From contig ONII01000011.1 in assembly GCA_900317845.1 (NCBI GenBank), forward strand, positions 1 to 47,924: DNA of 47,924 bases. The letters run 5' to 3'. Below are positions 15,225 to 23,270 of the stretch, piece by piece (the first letter of the stretch is position 1; the number at the start of each line of letters is the position of its first letter). Both the position numbers and the translations under genes were made by a program. The notes under the pieces were generated by a model. That model did no database searches, had not been told where the DNA came from, and worked only from the letters and a program-made list of their open reading frames with translations. Origin of the DNA: an uncultured Bacteroidales bacterium (GTDB lineage: Bacteria; Bacteroidota; Bacteroidia; Bacteroidales; UBA932).

Positions 15225-18089
15225 ATGAAGCGAATCTTTCTTACCTTGAGTGCGCTGGCCCTTTCCGCCATCATGGCCCTGGCCCAGCAGCCCACCCGCG
15301 AGCAAATGGAAGCGTACTTCGCCCAAATGCCGCAACTTCCCAACACCGACCAGGTGCGCATCGGCCATCTGGACAACGGACTCACCTACTACATCCGCCA
15401 CAATGAGCTCCCCAAGGGACGTGCCGAATTCTACCTGGCCACCAATGTGGGTGCCATCCAGGAGATTCAGCCGGAGCAGGACGGCCTGGCCCATTTCCTG
15501 GAGCACATGTGCTTCAACGGAACCCAGAACTTCCCCGGCAAGGGGATCCTGAATTATCTTCGCAGCATCGGCGCAGAGTTCGGCCGCAACATCAATGCTT
15601 CCACCGGCTTTGAGGAGACGCAGTACATGCTCAACAACATCCCGGTAGAGCGCGAGAGCGTTGTGGACAGCTGCCTGATGATCCTGCGCGACTACTCCCA
15701 CTATGTGCTCAACGAGCCCAAGGAGATTGACGCAGAGCGCGGCGTTATCATCGAGGAGCGCCGTCAGCGCCGCAACGCCAGCTGGCGCAGCATGGAGCGC
15801 AGCCTCCCCTACTACTTCGGCCCGGAGTCCCCTCTGGCCCAGTGCACCCTCATCGGCCTGCAGGAACACCTGGAGACCTTCAAGTATGAGAGCCTCACCA
15901 ACTTCTACCAGACTTGGTACCATCCCGGCAACCAGGCCGTAGTTGTGGTGGGCGATGTCGATGTAGACCGCACCGAGCAAATCATCAAAGACCTCTTCGG
16001 CATTATTCCCGCCAAGGAGAACCCGCTCAAAAAGCCCATCCAGGCCATCGCCGACCACGCAGAACCGCGTGTGGGCATTATCACGGACCCGGAAACCACC
16101 TCTCCTTCCATCGAACTCATCTGGCACAGCGAGGCCCTTCCGGAAGTAGCCAACGCTACCCCGGTTGGCGTTGTCACCGACCTTCTGAAGAGCCTTCTCT
16201 CCATGGTCATGCGTGAGCGCTTCAACGACATTACCTCCAAGCCCACTTCCCCGTATCTGTCCGGCAGTGTCTATCTGAGCAGCCTGATTTACGAAGACAT
16301 CGACGCCGTTATGGGCGACGTCTCCCTCCGCGAAGAAAACATCCTGGGCGGCTTCAAGGATTTCTACACGGAGATTATCCGCCTCAAGAAATATGGCATC
16401 TCCGACGCCGAGTTCGCCCGTGCCAAGGCCGACATCCTCAATATGTACGAAACCCGCATGAACCGCGCTTCTACGCGTCAGAATCCGGAATTCGTCCGTC
16501 CCATCCTGAGCAACTTCTTTGACAAGGAGCCCATCATGGAGCCGGATATGGAAAAGCAGATTGTAGAGGCCCTCTTTGGCCAGATCAACGCTGCTGCCGT
16601 GAACCAGATGGCCGCTCAGATTGGCGGTTCGGAGAACCTGGTAGTTATCTACGACGGTCCCGAGAAAGAAGGCATCGCCACCCCTACCGCAGAGCAGCTG
16701 CTCAAAGTGATGGCAGAGGTTGAAGCCTCCGACATTGCCGCACCGGAAGGCGAAGAGATTCCCGAGGCCTTCCTGAACCCGGCCAAACTCAAGGGTGCCA
16801 AGGTGAAAAACACCGCTACCACCATTTACGGCGCCACCGAGTGGACGCTCAAGAATGGCGTAAAGGTGGTGGTCTATCCTACGGACCTCCAGAAAGACCA
16901 GATCCTGTTCACCCTCACCAAGCAGGGCGGTGAAAGCCTTATCCCCACCGAGGACCTCGCCAGCTTCGACGACTCTGTTGTGAGCCTGTTCCAGAGCAAC
17001 TCCGGCGTATCGTCCTTCTCCGGCACCATCGTGAGCAAGATGCTCACCGGTAAAAACCTGAGCGTGAACCCCTTCATCGATCCTCTGGAGCACGGCATTT
17101 CCGGCCGCAGCACCGTAAAGGACCTGGAGACCGCCTTCCAGCTCCTGTATCTGGAATTTGTGGATCCCCGCTTCGACCCCGAAGAGTGGCAGAACGGCAT
17201 TGACCAAATCCAGTCCATCCTGCCCAACCTGGTGAACCAGCCCAACTACAAGCTCCAGAAAGAGCTCTACAAGACCCTCTACGCCAATCACCCGCGTCGC
17301 CAGATGCTCTCCGAGGAAAAACTCGCACAGGCCAGCCTGGCCACCTTCGAGAAGAACTACCGCAAGCTCTTTGCCGACGCTGCCGGCGCCACCCTCGTCA
17401 TTGTCGGTGACGTGAACACCGAGGCCCTGAAGCCCCTGGTAGAAAAGTATGTGGGTTCCCTGCCCAAGGGCAAGAAAGCCAGCAACTGGATTGACAACGA
17501 GGAGAATATCGTGAAGGGTCAGGTGCAGAACATCTTCGGCGTAGATATGCAAACGCCCAAGAGCACCGTCCTTCAGGTGTACACGGCCGATATGGCCTAC
17601 ACCTATCCCAAGTCCGCAGCCATGGAGGCCATCTCCTATATTATGGATATGCGCTATGTAGAATCCCTGCGTGAAGAGGAAGGCGGCACCTATGGCGCCA
17701 GTACGGCTGCCCAGCTTACCCGTCGTCCCAAGGAGCGCGCCCTCATCCAGGTGTACTTTGACTGCAAGCCCGCCCTCTGCGACAAGCTCCGTGAGCTGGC
17801 CGTCAAGGGCCTGAAGGATCTGGCAGAGAACGGTCCCACCGACGAAGAGGTGAACATGGCCAAACTCAACCTCCAGAAGAACATCCCGGAAAGCCGTCAG
17901 CGCAACAACTGGTGGAAAGACGGCATTGAGATTTACCTCCTCCGCGGAGAAGACCGCGATGCCCTCTATGAGGCTGCCGTGAACAGCCTGAGCAAGGAAC
18001 TCATCCAGGAAACCCTGAAGGAAGTCCTCGCCCAGAATAACTTCACGGAGCTGGTCATGAAGCCCGCCGCCACCGCCGAAGCCGAATAG
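15225..18089 (+). CDS. secreted M16 (pitrilysin) family zinc peptidase
   Basis: The protein has 954 residues from the ATG at 15225. A TTG 12 codons upstream is in frame but lies inside the promoter. Residues 1-21 are a signal peptide, so the enzyme is periplasmic or surface-exposed. The inverted zinc motif HFLEH (His90, Glu93, His94) is intact, with distal acidic residues in ERGVIIEERR. Two tandem M16 halves are present: the catalytic one at about 30-480 and an inactive one at about 530-930 with the REEEGGTYGAS segment typical of the C-terminal half. Such enzymes degrade peptides in a closed chamber. The gene is alone, divergent from the LysR-like gene. The C-terminus is Ala/Glu-rich. Confidence 0.93.
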   Translation: MKRIFLTLSALALSAIMALAQQPTREQMEAYFAQMPQLPNTDQVRIGHLDNGLTYYIRHNELPKGRAEFYLATNVGAIQEIQPEQDGLAHFLEHMCFNGTQNFPGKGILNYLRSIGAEFGRNINASTGFEETQYMLNNIPVERESVVDSCLMILRDYSHYVLNEPKEIDAERGVIIEERRQRRNASWRSMERSLPYYFGPESPLAQCTLIGLQEHLETFKYESLTNFYQTWYHPGNQAVVVVGDVDVDRTEQIIKDLFGIIPAKENPLKKPIQAIADHAEPRVGIITDPETTSPSIELIWHSEALPEVANATPVGVVTDLLKSLLSMVMRERFNDITSKPTSPYLSGSVYLSSLIYEDIDAVMGDVSLREENILGGFKDFYTEIIRLKKYGISDAEFARAKADILNMYETRMNRASTRQNPEFVRPILSNFFDKEPIMEPDMEKQIVEALFGQINAAAVNQMAAQIGGSENLVVIYDGPEKEGIATPTAEQLLKVMAEVEASDIAAPEGEEIPEAFLNPAKLKGAKVKNTATTIYGATEWTLKNGVKVVVYPTDLQKDQILFTLTKQGGESLIPTEDLASFDDSVVSLFQSNSGVSSFSGTIVSKMLTGKNLSVNPFIDPLEHGISGRSTVKDLETAFQLLYLEFVDPRFDPEEWQNGIDQIQSILPNLVNQPNYKLQKELYKTLYANHPRRQMLSEEKLAQASLATFEKNYRKLFADAAGATLVIVGDVNTEALKPLVEKYVGSLPKGKKASNWIDNEENIVKGQVQNIFGVDMQTPKSTVLQVYTADMAYTYPKSAAMEAISYIMDMRYVESLREEEGGTYGASTAAQLTRRPKERALIQVYFDCKPALCDKLRELAVKGLKDLAENGPTDEEVNMAKLNLQKNIPESRQRNNWWKDGIEIYLLRGEDRDALYEAAVNSLSKELIQETLKEVLAQNNFTELVMKPAATAEAE

Positions 18090-18137
18090 CCCCGCCCGCG
18101 GTGACAGCTAATCAGCTGAATACCAAATACTTACAAT

Positions 18138-18170
18138 ATAATCCTCGTTCAAATTTCGAACGAGGATTAT
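18138..18170 (+). terminator. terminator after the M16 peptidase
   Basis: A 13-bp perfect stem (18138-18150 with 18158-18170) with a 7-base loop, 48 bases after the stop. The flank is A+T-rich (TGTATATC) instead of a strict T-run. Confidence 0.75.
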
Positions 18171-18217
18171 TGTATATCTATCAGTCTATCAAACACTTAA
18201 GTATCACTCCATAACCG

Positions 18218-18279
18218 CTCGGAGCGAAGCGACAAAGTCCCTCCCCCGAGGGGAGGGATTTAGGGAGGGGGTAACGTGA
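18218..18279. repeat. G+C-rich intergenic repeat (REP-like)
   Basis: CTCGGAGCGAAGCGACAAAG is followed by CCCTCCCCCGAGGGGAGGG and then GGGAGGGGGTAACGTG. The middle is a near-perfect palindrome. A second copy is at 45745-45790, ending in the same GGGGTAACGTG. Both follow the 3' end of a gene and precede a hairpin. Confidence 0.75.
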
Positions 18280-18284
18280 GCATA

Positions 18285-18319
18285 ATAGTAAAGCCTCGCT
18301 TTCGGCGAGGCTTTACTAT
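18285..18319. terminator. hairpin terminator between repeat and ferredoxin gene
   Basis: A 15-bp perfect stem (18285-18299 with 18305-18319) with loop TTTCG, 19 bases beyond the ferredoxin stop. It can act for the minus-strand ferredoxin transcript. On the plus strand it follows the first hairpin and would be a back-up. Confidence 0.7.
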
Positions 18320-18338
18320 CACGGAGTGATTTTCGAAG

Positions 18339-18512
18339 CTATGCTTCGGAAATTGCTCCGTTGGGGCAGGTGCCTTCGCAGGCGCCGCAATCGATACATT
18401 CGTCGGCGTTGATGGAGTAGGCGGCATCACCGGCGGAGATGGCGCTCACGGGGCATACGTCTGCGCAGGAGCCGCAGGCGACGCAAAGTTCGGGATTGAT
18501 GATTCTAGGCAT
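18339..18512 (-). CDS. small 2[4Fe-4S] ferredoxin
   Basis: The 57-residue protein is read from the ATG at 18512 to TAG at 18339. Two cluster motifs are complete: CVACGSCADVCP (Cys10, 13, 16, 20) and CIDCGACEGTCP (Cys39, 42, 45, 49). This is the bacterial two-cluster ferredoxin fold, which carries single electrons in the cytoplasm. It is a natural acceptor for the pyruvate oxidoreductase encoded 3.5 kb to the left, though other partners are possible. The gene stands alone between a hairpin and the divergent DUF1573 gene. On the minus strand TATCTTCG (18555-18562) is one base from the -7 consensus. Confidence 0.95.
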   Translation of the reverse strand: MPRIINPELCVACGSCADVCPVSAISAGDAAYSINADECIDCGACEGTCPNGAISEA

Positions 18513-18572
18513 AGTTATAAAAGCTTTTATTGTTGTTGTGTTTTTTTCCGATTGCGAAGATAGGCATTAAAT

Positions 18573-18603
18573 TTGATTTTAAAAAGTACAGTGCTTAACT
18601 TTG
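18573..18603 (+). promoter_or_regulatory. promoter of the DUF1573 gene
   Basis: TTG (18573-18575, as TTTG), 20 bases, then TAACTTTG (18596-18603): a full consensus match. The first in-frame ATG is at 18609, only 5 bases beyond the -7 element, so the transcript would have almost no leader. Confidence 0.8.
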
Positions 18604-18608
18604 TGCGT

Positions 18609-19667
18609 ATGAAAATGCTGTTTTTATCCATATTGGCCGCCCTGGCACTGGTACAGGACGGAAACATCAAGTGGGACAAAACCCTCCATGACTTTGGGGA
18701 TGTCTCCGTAACGGACGGTCCCCTCACCTGCACCTACACCCTCACCAACACCGGGCAGGAGCCCATTGCCATCTTTGAGGTAGTGACCTCCTGCGGCTGC
18801 ACCAACGTAGTCTGGACCAAAGAGCCCATCCTACCCGGAAAAACCGGCACGGTAAAAGCCACCTACAAAAACGAGGACGGCCCCATGCCCTTCGACAAGA
18901 CACTTACCGTATATATATCCGGCGTCAAGCGTCCGGTTATCCTTCGGATGAGAGGCGTTGTCCACGAGAAAAAAAAGACCCTGAGCGAGCTCTACGGAGC
19001 CCAGAAGCTCGGGGCTTTTGGCATCAAAAACCGCCAGCTCAAAACCGGGAACCTGAAACAGGACCAGAAGATAAGCGAGCAAGTCACCGTGGCCAACCTG
19101 GGCAAAAAACCCCTACAGGTAACCTGGACCAACGTTTCTGAGGAACTCACCCTGAGCGTTGAGCCCAATCCCATCCCTGCCGGCAGTACGGCAAAACTCA
19201 CTTACACGGTAAGTGCCAACCCGGAAAAATATGGTCGATGGCAGTATACCGCCACCCCCGTTCTCAATGGACAGAAGGCCGACGGCGCCCTGGAAATCAC
19301 CACCTGGACCCAGGAGAACTTTGCCTTCCTGGACCAGGCCACGCGGGACAAAGGGCCCATCCCCTACTTCACCGGCAGCACGGTGAATCTGGGCACCGCC
19401 TCAAAAGGCGCCAAACTTACGGCCGAATTCACCTGCACCAACCGCGGCAAAAGCACCCTGCATTTCTATAAGGCCGATGCCGAATCCCCGGCCCTAACCC
19501 TCTCAGGAGCACTTGCAGATATTGCACCCGCAAAAAAAGGAAGCGTCCGCTTTACGCTGGACACTTCCTTGCTGGAAACCGGGGAAAATGTAATTATGGT
19601 GAGTCTTACCACCAATTCCCCGCTGCGGCCACTGGTAAACCTCTTTGTAGCCGTTACATTACAGTAA
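18609..19667 (+). CDS. DUF1573 domain exported protein
   Basis: The protein has 352 residues from ATG 18609; ATG 18615 is also possible, and an in-frame TTG at 18573 is the -33 element itself and is rejected. A short hydrophobic N-terminus (MLFLSILAALALVQ) suggests export. Residues about 17-120 are a DUF1573 domain: DFGDVS, then TSCGCTNV, the hallmark Ser-Cys-Gly-Cys-Thr, then an immunoglobulin-like strand set. A second and third Ig-like region follow at about 140-235 and 255-350. The function of DUF1573 proteins is unknown; they are common in Bacteroidetes envelopes. It converges on the lipoprotein gene, with two bases between their stops. Confidence 0.85.
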   Translation: MKMLFLSILAALALVQDGNIKWDKTLHDFGDVSVTDGPLTCTYTLTNTGQEPIAIFEVVTSCGCTNVVWTKEPILPGKTGTVKATYKNEDGPMPFDKTLTVYISGVKRPVILRMRGVVHEKKKTLSELYGAQKLGAFGIKNRQLKTGNLKQDQKISEQVTVANLGKKPLQVTWTNVSEELTLSVEPNPIPAGSTAKLTYTVSANPEKYGRWQYTATPVLNGQKADGALEITTWTQENFAFLDQATRDKGPIPYFTGSTVNLGTASKGAKLTAEFTCTNRGKSTLHFYKADAESPALTLSGALADIAPAKKGSVRFTLDTSLLETGENVIMVSLTTNSPLRPLVNLFVAVTLQ

Positions 19668-19669
19668 AT

Positions 19670-20599
19670 TTACTCCGCAGGGACCGCAAGCTCAAAAGCC
19701 AACTGTGTTTCCTTCCCCAGGGCATCGGTGACCTTCACCTGGAAATAATAGCTGCCGGGGGTTTTGGCTTCATAGCTGAAGTCGGTCATGAGCTTGGTAA
19801 TATCGAGATTGAACAGCGTCTTGTCCTTGATCTCACTGGCGGCAGGGAGTTCGAAAGCAGTAGCCGTACCTTCTTTCATCAGGTCAATTACTTCCGACCC
19901 GCCGTTGCGCTTCTTGATCCAGGAAAGGATGTCTGCCTCCGCTTTGCCGTCGAACTGAAGGGTGATGCCGGCAATTTTTCCCTTGGCGTCAATCTTGAGC
20001 ACCAGCGGCGTGGTGGTCCCGGACGAAAGGGTGTACGGGAAGCTGTAGTCACAATCGATTTCGGGAGCCGATGTCCAGTTAAAGCGAACGTCCTTCTCCA
20101 GTTTGGCGCCATTGCGGTCCACCACCGCTACCTTAAAGGTGAATCCCGACTGGTTGGCCAGCGGGGAATCGGCCGCCAGCTCTTCCAGGAGCTTGGAAAA
20201 ATCCAGCGTTACGGAAGAGGTGGATTTAAGCGCGGCACCGACGGAAGAGGAGAAACCCATGCGGTTGGCAGCCTGGGCGGCGGCACTGTCTTCTATCAGG
20301 TCCAGGACGCCAGGCTTGCTGCTGGTGGCCTTATTGGCCTGAATACCAATCATCTTGTTGGCAACGCCGATGAGCTCTACAGGAAGCTTGCTCAAAGTTA
20401 CCGTGAACGAGCTGGCGGATTCCGGGAGTTTCACAACCACCTTGGCGTTCATGTCCTTGGCGATTTCCATGACATCGAAATTGGGATTGGCTTCCCAGGC
20501 CACGGACGGTTTTCCGGCCGCATCCGTAGATGCGTTGTTCTTGGAGCAGGCGCCCAAAAGAAGCAGGCCTGCAAAGGCAAAATACAATACTTTCTTCAT
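19670..20599 (-). CDS. lipoprotein of unknown function
   Basis: The protein has 309 residues from the ATG at 20599; an ATG two codons earlier is less likely, since MKK begins most signal peptides here. The lipobox is LGAC near residue 18, followed by SKNN without an acidic export signal. The mature part has beta-sandwich character, with several strand-turn repeats such as FTVTLSKLPVELIG and YYFQVKVTDALGKE. The C-terminal part may be an Ig-like or carbohydrate-binding fold. I do not recognise the family. It has a full consensus promoter, and its 5' leader holds one copy of the TTCGCTTTGCTCAGAATGA repeat. Confidence 0.75.
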   Translation of the reverse strand: MKKVLYFAFAGLLLLGACSKNNASTDAAGKPSVAWEANPNFDVMEIAKDMNAKVVVKLPESASSFTVTLSKLPVELIGVANKMIGIQANKATSSKPGVLDLIEDSAAAQAANRMGFSSSVGAALKSTSSVTLDFSKLLEELAADSPLANQSGFTFKVAVVDRNGAKLEKDVRFNWTSAPEIDCDYSFPYTLSSGTTTPLVLKIDAKGKIAGITLQFDGKAEADILSWIKKRNGGSEVIDLMKEGTATAFELPAASEIKDKTLFNLDITKLMTDFSYEAKTPGSYYFQVKVTDALGKETQLAFELAVPAE

Positions 20600-20613
20600 A
20601 TGCATATACGTTT

Positions 20614-20638
20614 AGATTCTTCGCTTTGCTCAGAATGA
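20614..20638. repeat. copy of the TTCGCTTTGCTCAGAATGA repeat
   Basis: This copy lies inside the 5' leader of the lipoprotein gene. It matches the tandem copies at 11199-11238 and is inverted relative to 27668-27706. Confidence 0.75.
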
Positions 20639-20677
20639 TAAGGGGCCACTCGGCATGACCGGAGTCATTAGAACATA

Positions 20678-20708
20678 CAAAGGTAGGAATTATCTTCAAG
20701 ATTGTCAA
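20678..20708 (-). promoter_or_regulatory. promoter of the lipoprotein gene
   Basis: On the minus strand TTG (20708-20706), 20 bases, then TACCTTTG (20685-20678): full consensus. It implies a leader of roughly 70 bases. Confidence 0.75.
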
Positions 20709-20711
20709 TAA

Positions 20712-20742
20712 TTGCAAATATCGTCGAATTTACCTAAATTTG
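20712..20742 (+). promoter_or_regulatory. promoter of parE and the downstream operon
   Basis: TTG (20712-20714), 20 bases, then TAAATTTG (20735-20742): full consensus. The ATG is 19 bases beyond. It is divergent from the lipoprotein promoter, with the two -33 elements 3 bases apart. Confidence 0.8.
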
Positions 20743-20761
20743 TGGGATAGTAAACTATAAC

Positions 20762-22672
20762 ATGGCAGATACAATCAACCATACTTACAACGACGACGCC
20801 ATCCAAACCCTGGAATGGAACGAGCACATCCGGCGGCGTGCCGGCATGTATATCGGCCGACTTGGCAACGGAGACCGCCAGGGAGACGGCATCTATGTGC
20901 TCCTGAAGGAAATCATCGACAACTCCATCGATGAATTCTCCATGGGCTACGGACGCCGGATCGATATAACCATTGAGGATAAAACCGTGACGGTGCGGGA
21001 CTTTGGCCGCGGCATTCCGCTCAACAAAGTGGTGGATGCCACCTCCAAGCTCAACACCGGCGGTAAATTTGACGATACCAACTTCAAGAAGAGCGTGGGC
21101 ATGAACGGCGTGGGCACCAAGGCCGTGAACGCCATGTCCGTGGATTTCTACGTGGCCTCCTACCGCGACGGCCAGTGCTCCTATGCCCGTTTCACACGCG
21201 GCAACCTGCTGGAATCCGCCATTGTCCCCTCTAATGAAAAGAACGGCACCTTCATCCGCTTCACCCCGGACGAGGAAATGTTCAACGGCTTTTCTTTCCA
21301 CATGGAGTTTGTGGAGACCATGGTCAAGAACTACTCCTACCTCAAGAAGGGCCTCACCCTCAACCTGAACGGCACCTCCTACAAGAGCGAGAACGGCCTG
21401 CTGGACCTGGTGACGGAAAACATGAGCGAAACTCCCCTGTATCCCCTCATTCACCTGGAAGGAGAAGACATTGAGGTGGTCCTCACCCATGGCAACAGCT
21501 ACGGAGAAAACATCGCCACTTTTGTCAACGGCCAAAACACCCGCGACGGTGGCACCCACCTGGCGGCATACCGGGAGGCCATCGCCAAAACCTTCAAGGA
21601 CTTCTTCAAGAAGGACTACAAACCGGAGGATATCCGCCAGGGCGTGGTAGGCGCCATTTCCATCCAAATCCAGGAGCCCATCTTCGAGGGGCAGACCAAA
21701 ACCAAACTGGGCAGCACCTACATGTGGGAAAAGCAGGTGAAGGGCAAAGACGGCACCTCGTCGGTGGACCGCGGTCCCACCATCCGCACCTTCGTGAACG
21801 ATTTTGTCACCAAGAACCTGAACGACTACCTGCACCGGAACATGGAGATTGTCCCCATCATAGAGGACAAAATCAAGTCGTCCCAGGCAGAGCGCGAAGA
21901 GATTGCCGGCGTACAAAAGAAAACCCGCGAGCGCGCCAAGAAAACGGCCGTCTATAACCGTAAACTCAGGGATTGCCGCTATCACTTCTCGGATGTCAAG
22001 TTCCCCAAGGGCATGGAAGACCAGCGGGAAAAAACCTCCATCTTCATCACGGAGGGAGACTCCGCATCCGGTACCATCACCAAGGTGCGCAACGCCAACA
22101 ACCAGGCGGTGTTCAGCCTCCGCGGCAAACCCATCAACTGCTTCAAGGAGAGCCGTCGCCGCGTGGCAGAGAACGAGGAACTCAACCTCCTTATCAACGC
22201 CCTGGGCGTAGAGGAGGACCTGGACAACCTGCGCTACAATAATATTATCGTGGCAACGGATGCCGATGACGACGGCATGCACATCCGCATGCTGGTCCTC
22301 ACCTTTATCATGAAGTACTACCCGGAGCTCATCCGCCGCGGGCATGTCTATATTCTGCAAACGCCCCTGTTCCGCGTCCACAACAAAAAGGAGCGCCGCT
22401 ACTGCTACTCCATAGAGGAGCGCGACAAAGCCGTAAAAGAGCTCAAAACCGGCGTGGAAATCACCCGCTTCAAAGGCCTGGGAGAAATCTCCTCGGACGA
22501 ATTCGTGGACTTCATCGGCGACAACATGCGCCTGGATACCGTAAAACTCTCGGACGAGGAATCCATCTCCACCATCATGGAGTTCTACATGGGCATCAAC
22601 ACCTATGAACGCCAGCACTTTGTGATGGACAACCTCCGCAGCGAGAAAGAACTGGAAGACGTAAACATCTAA
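20762..22672 (+). CDS. parE: DNA topoisomerase IV subunit B
   Basis: The protein has 636 residues. It is the ATPase subunit that drives strand passage to separate linked daughter chromosomes. The GHKL ATP site has EIIDNSIDE (50-58) and DFGRGIP (80-86), and GMNGVGTKAVN follows. The Toprim domain has TEGDSASGT (about 429-437) and DADDDGMHIR (about 500-509). The N-terminal ARRAGMYIGRLGNGD-like start with YVLLKEIIDNSIDEF is the ParE form found in Bacteroidales, not GyrB (which reads RKRPAMYIGD). The usual partner parC is not next to it; a PlsC-like gene follows after 4 bases instead. Confidence 0.92.
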   Translation: MADTINHTYNDDAIQTLEWNEHIRRRAGMYIGRLGNGDRQGDGIYVLLKEIIDNSIDEFSMGYGRRIDITIEDKTVTVRDFGRGIPLNKVVDATSKLNTGGKFDDTNFKKSVGMNGVGTKAVNAMSVDFYVASYRDGQCSYARFTRGNLLESAIVPSNEKNGTFIRFTPDEEMFNGFSFHMEFVETMVKNYSYLKKGLTLNLNGTSYKSENGLLDLVTENMSETPLYPLIHLEGEDIEVVLTHGNSYGENIATFVNGQNTRDGGTHLAAYREAIAKTFKDFFKKDYKPEDIRQGVVGAISIQIQEPIFEGQTKTKLGSTYMWEKQVKGKDGTSSVDRGPTIRTFVNDFVTKNLNDYLHRNMEIVPIIEDKIKSSQAEREEIAGVQKKTRERAKKTAVYNRKLRDCRYHFSDVKFPKGMEDQREKTSIFITEGDSASGTITKVRNANNQAVFSLRGKPINCFKESRRRVAENEELNLLINALGVEEDLDNLRYNNIIVATDADDDGMHIRMLVLTFIMKYYPELIRRGHVYILQTPLFRVHNKKERRYCYSIEERDKAVKELKTGVEITRFKGLGEISSDEFVDFIGDNMRLDTVKLSDEESISTIMEFYMGINTYERQHFVMDNLRSEKELEDVNI

Positions 22673-22676
22673 ACTT

Positions 22677-23258
22677 ATGGCAAAAGTCAAATCGGAAGTA
22701 GGGCCCCGCTGGGCCAAGTTCTGCGGCTGGCTCCTCAGAAAAATGGGCTGGGAAAGCGTAGGCGGTCCCATGAAAGAGCCCAAGGCCATTGTCCTGGGCG
22801 TCCCCCACACCACCGTGTGGGACTTCCTGGTAAGCTACCTCTTTTATACCCAATATGGGAAGGTAGCCCACATCATGATTAAAAAAGAATTCTTCTTCTG
22901 GCCCCTGGGGCCCATCCTGAGGGCCTGCGGTGCCGTTCCCGTAGAGCGTGCATCGGCCGCATCCATGGTCAAGAGCCTCATCAACCACATGGAAGAGGTT
23001 CCGGAATTCCACCTGGCCATTGCCCCGGAAGGCACCCGCAAAGCCACCAAAAACTGGAAGAGCGGCTACCACCTCATCGCGCGGGAAACCGGTGCTACGG
23101 TGTACCTGGGTTACTATGACTGGGGCCGAAAGAAAATCAGTGTGGGAGAGCCTTTTGAGCTCACGGACGATCCCAAGGCGGATATGAAACGCATCTACGA
23201 CCACTATCGTCCCATGGGAATCCAGGGCTTCCACAAAGAAAAATTCATTGTACCGTAA
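22677..23258 (+). CDS. PlsC-like 1-acyl-glycerol-3-phosphate acyltransferase family protein
   Basis: The protein has 193 residues. The acyltransferase HX4D motif is present as HTTVWD (His then Asp five later), and the second substrate motif reads APEGTRK. The family adds acyl groups to glycerophospholipid or related alcohols at the inner membrane face. The protein is shorter than typical PlsC (about 240) and lacks a clear N-terminal membrane helix, so it may belong to the small PlsC-like group that acts on glycolipids. It lies 4 bases after parE and 12 before an acyl-CoA synthetase, which could supply its acyl donor. Confidence 0.85.
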   Translation: MAKVKSEVGPRWAKFCGWLLRKMGWESVGGPMKEPKAIVLGVPHTTVWDFLVSYLFYTQYGKVAHIMIKKEFFFWPLGPILRACGAVPVERASAASMVKSLINHMEEVPEFHLAIAPEGTRKATKNWKSGYHLIARETGATVYLGYYDWGRKKISVGEPFELTDDPKADMKRIYDHYRPMGIQGFHKEKFIVP

Positions 23259-23270
23259 ACCTGAACCAAT

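Noticed and set aside
18218-18319. CRISPR array
   Set aside because: Only isolated hairpins and single repeat copies are present, with no regular spacers anywhere in the window.
20762-22672. DNA gyrase subunit B
   Set aside because: The N-terminal ATP-site sequence and total length fit the Bacteroidales topoisomerase IV form better than GyrB.
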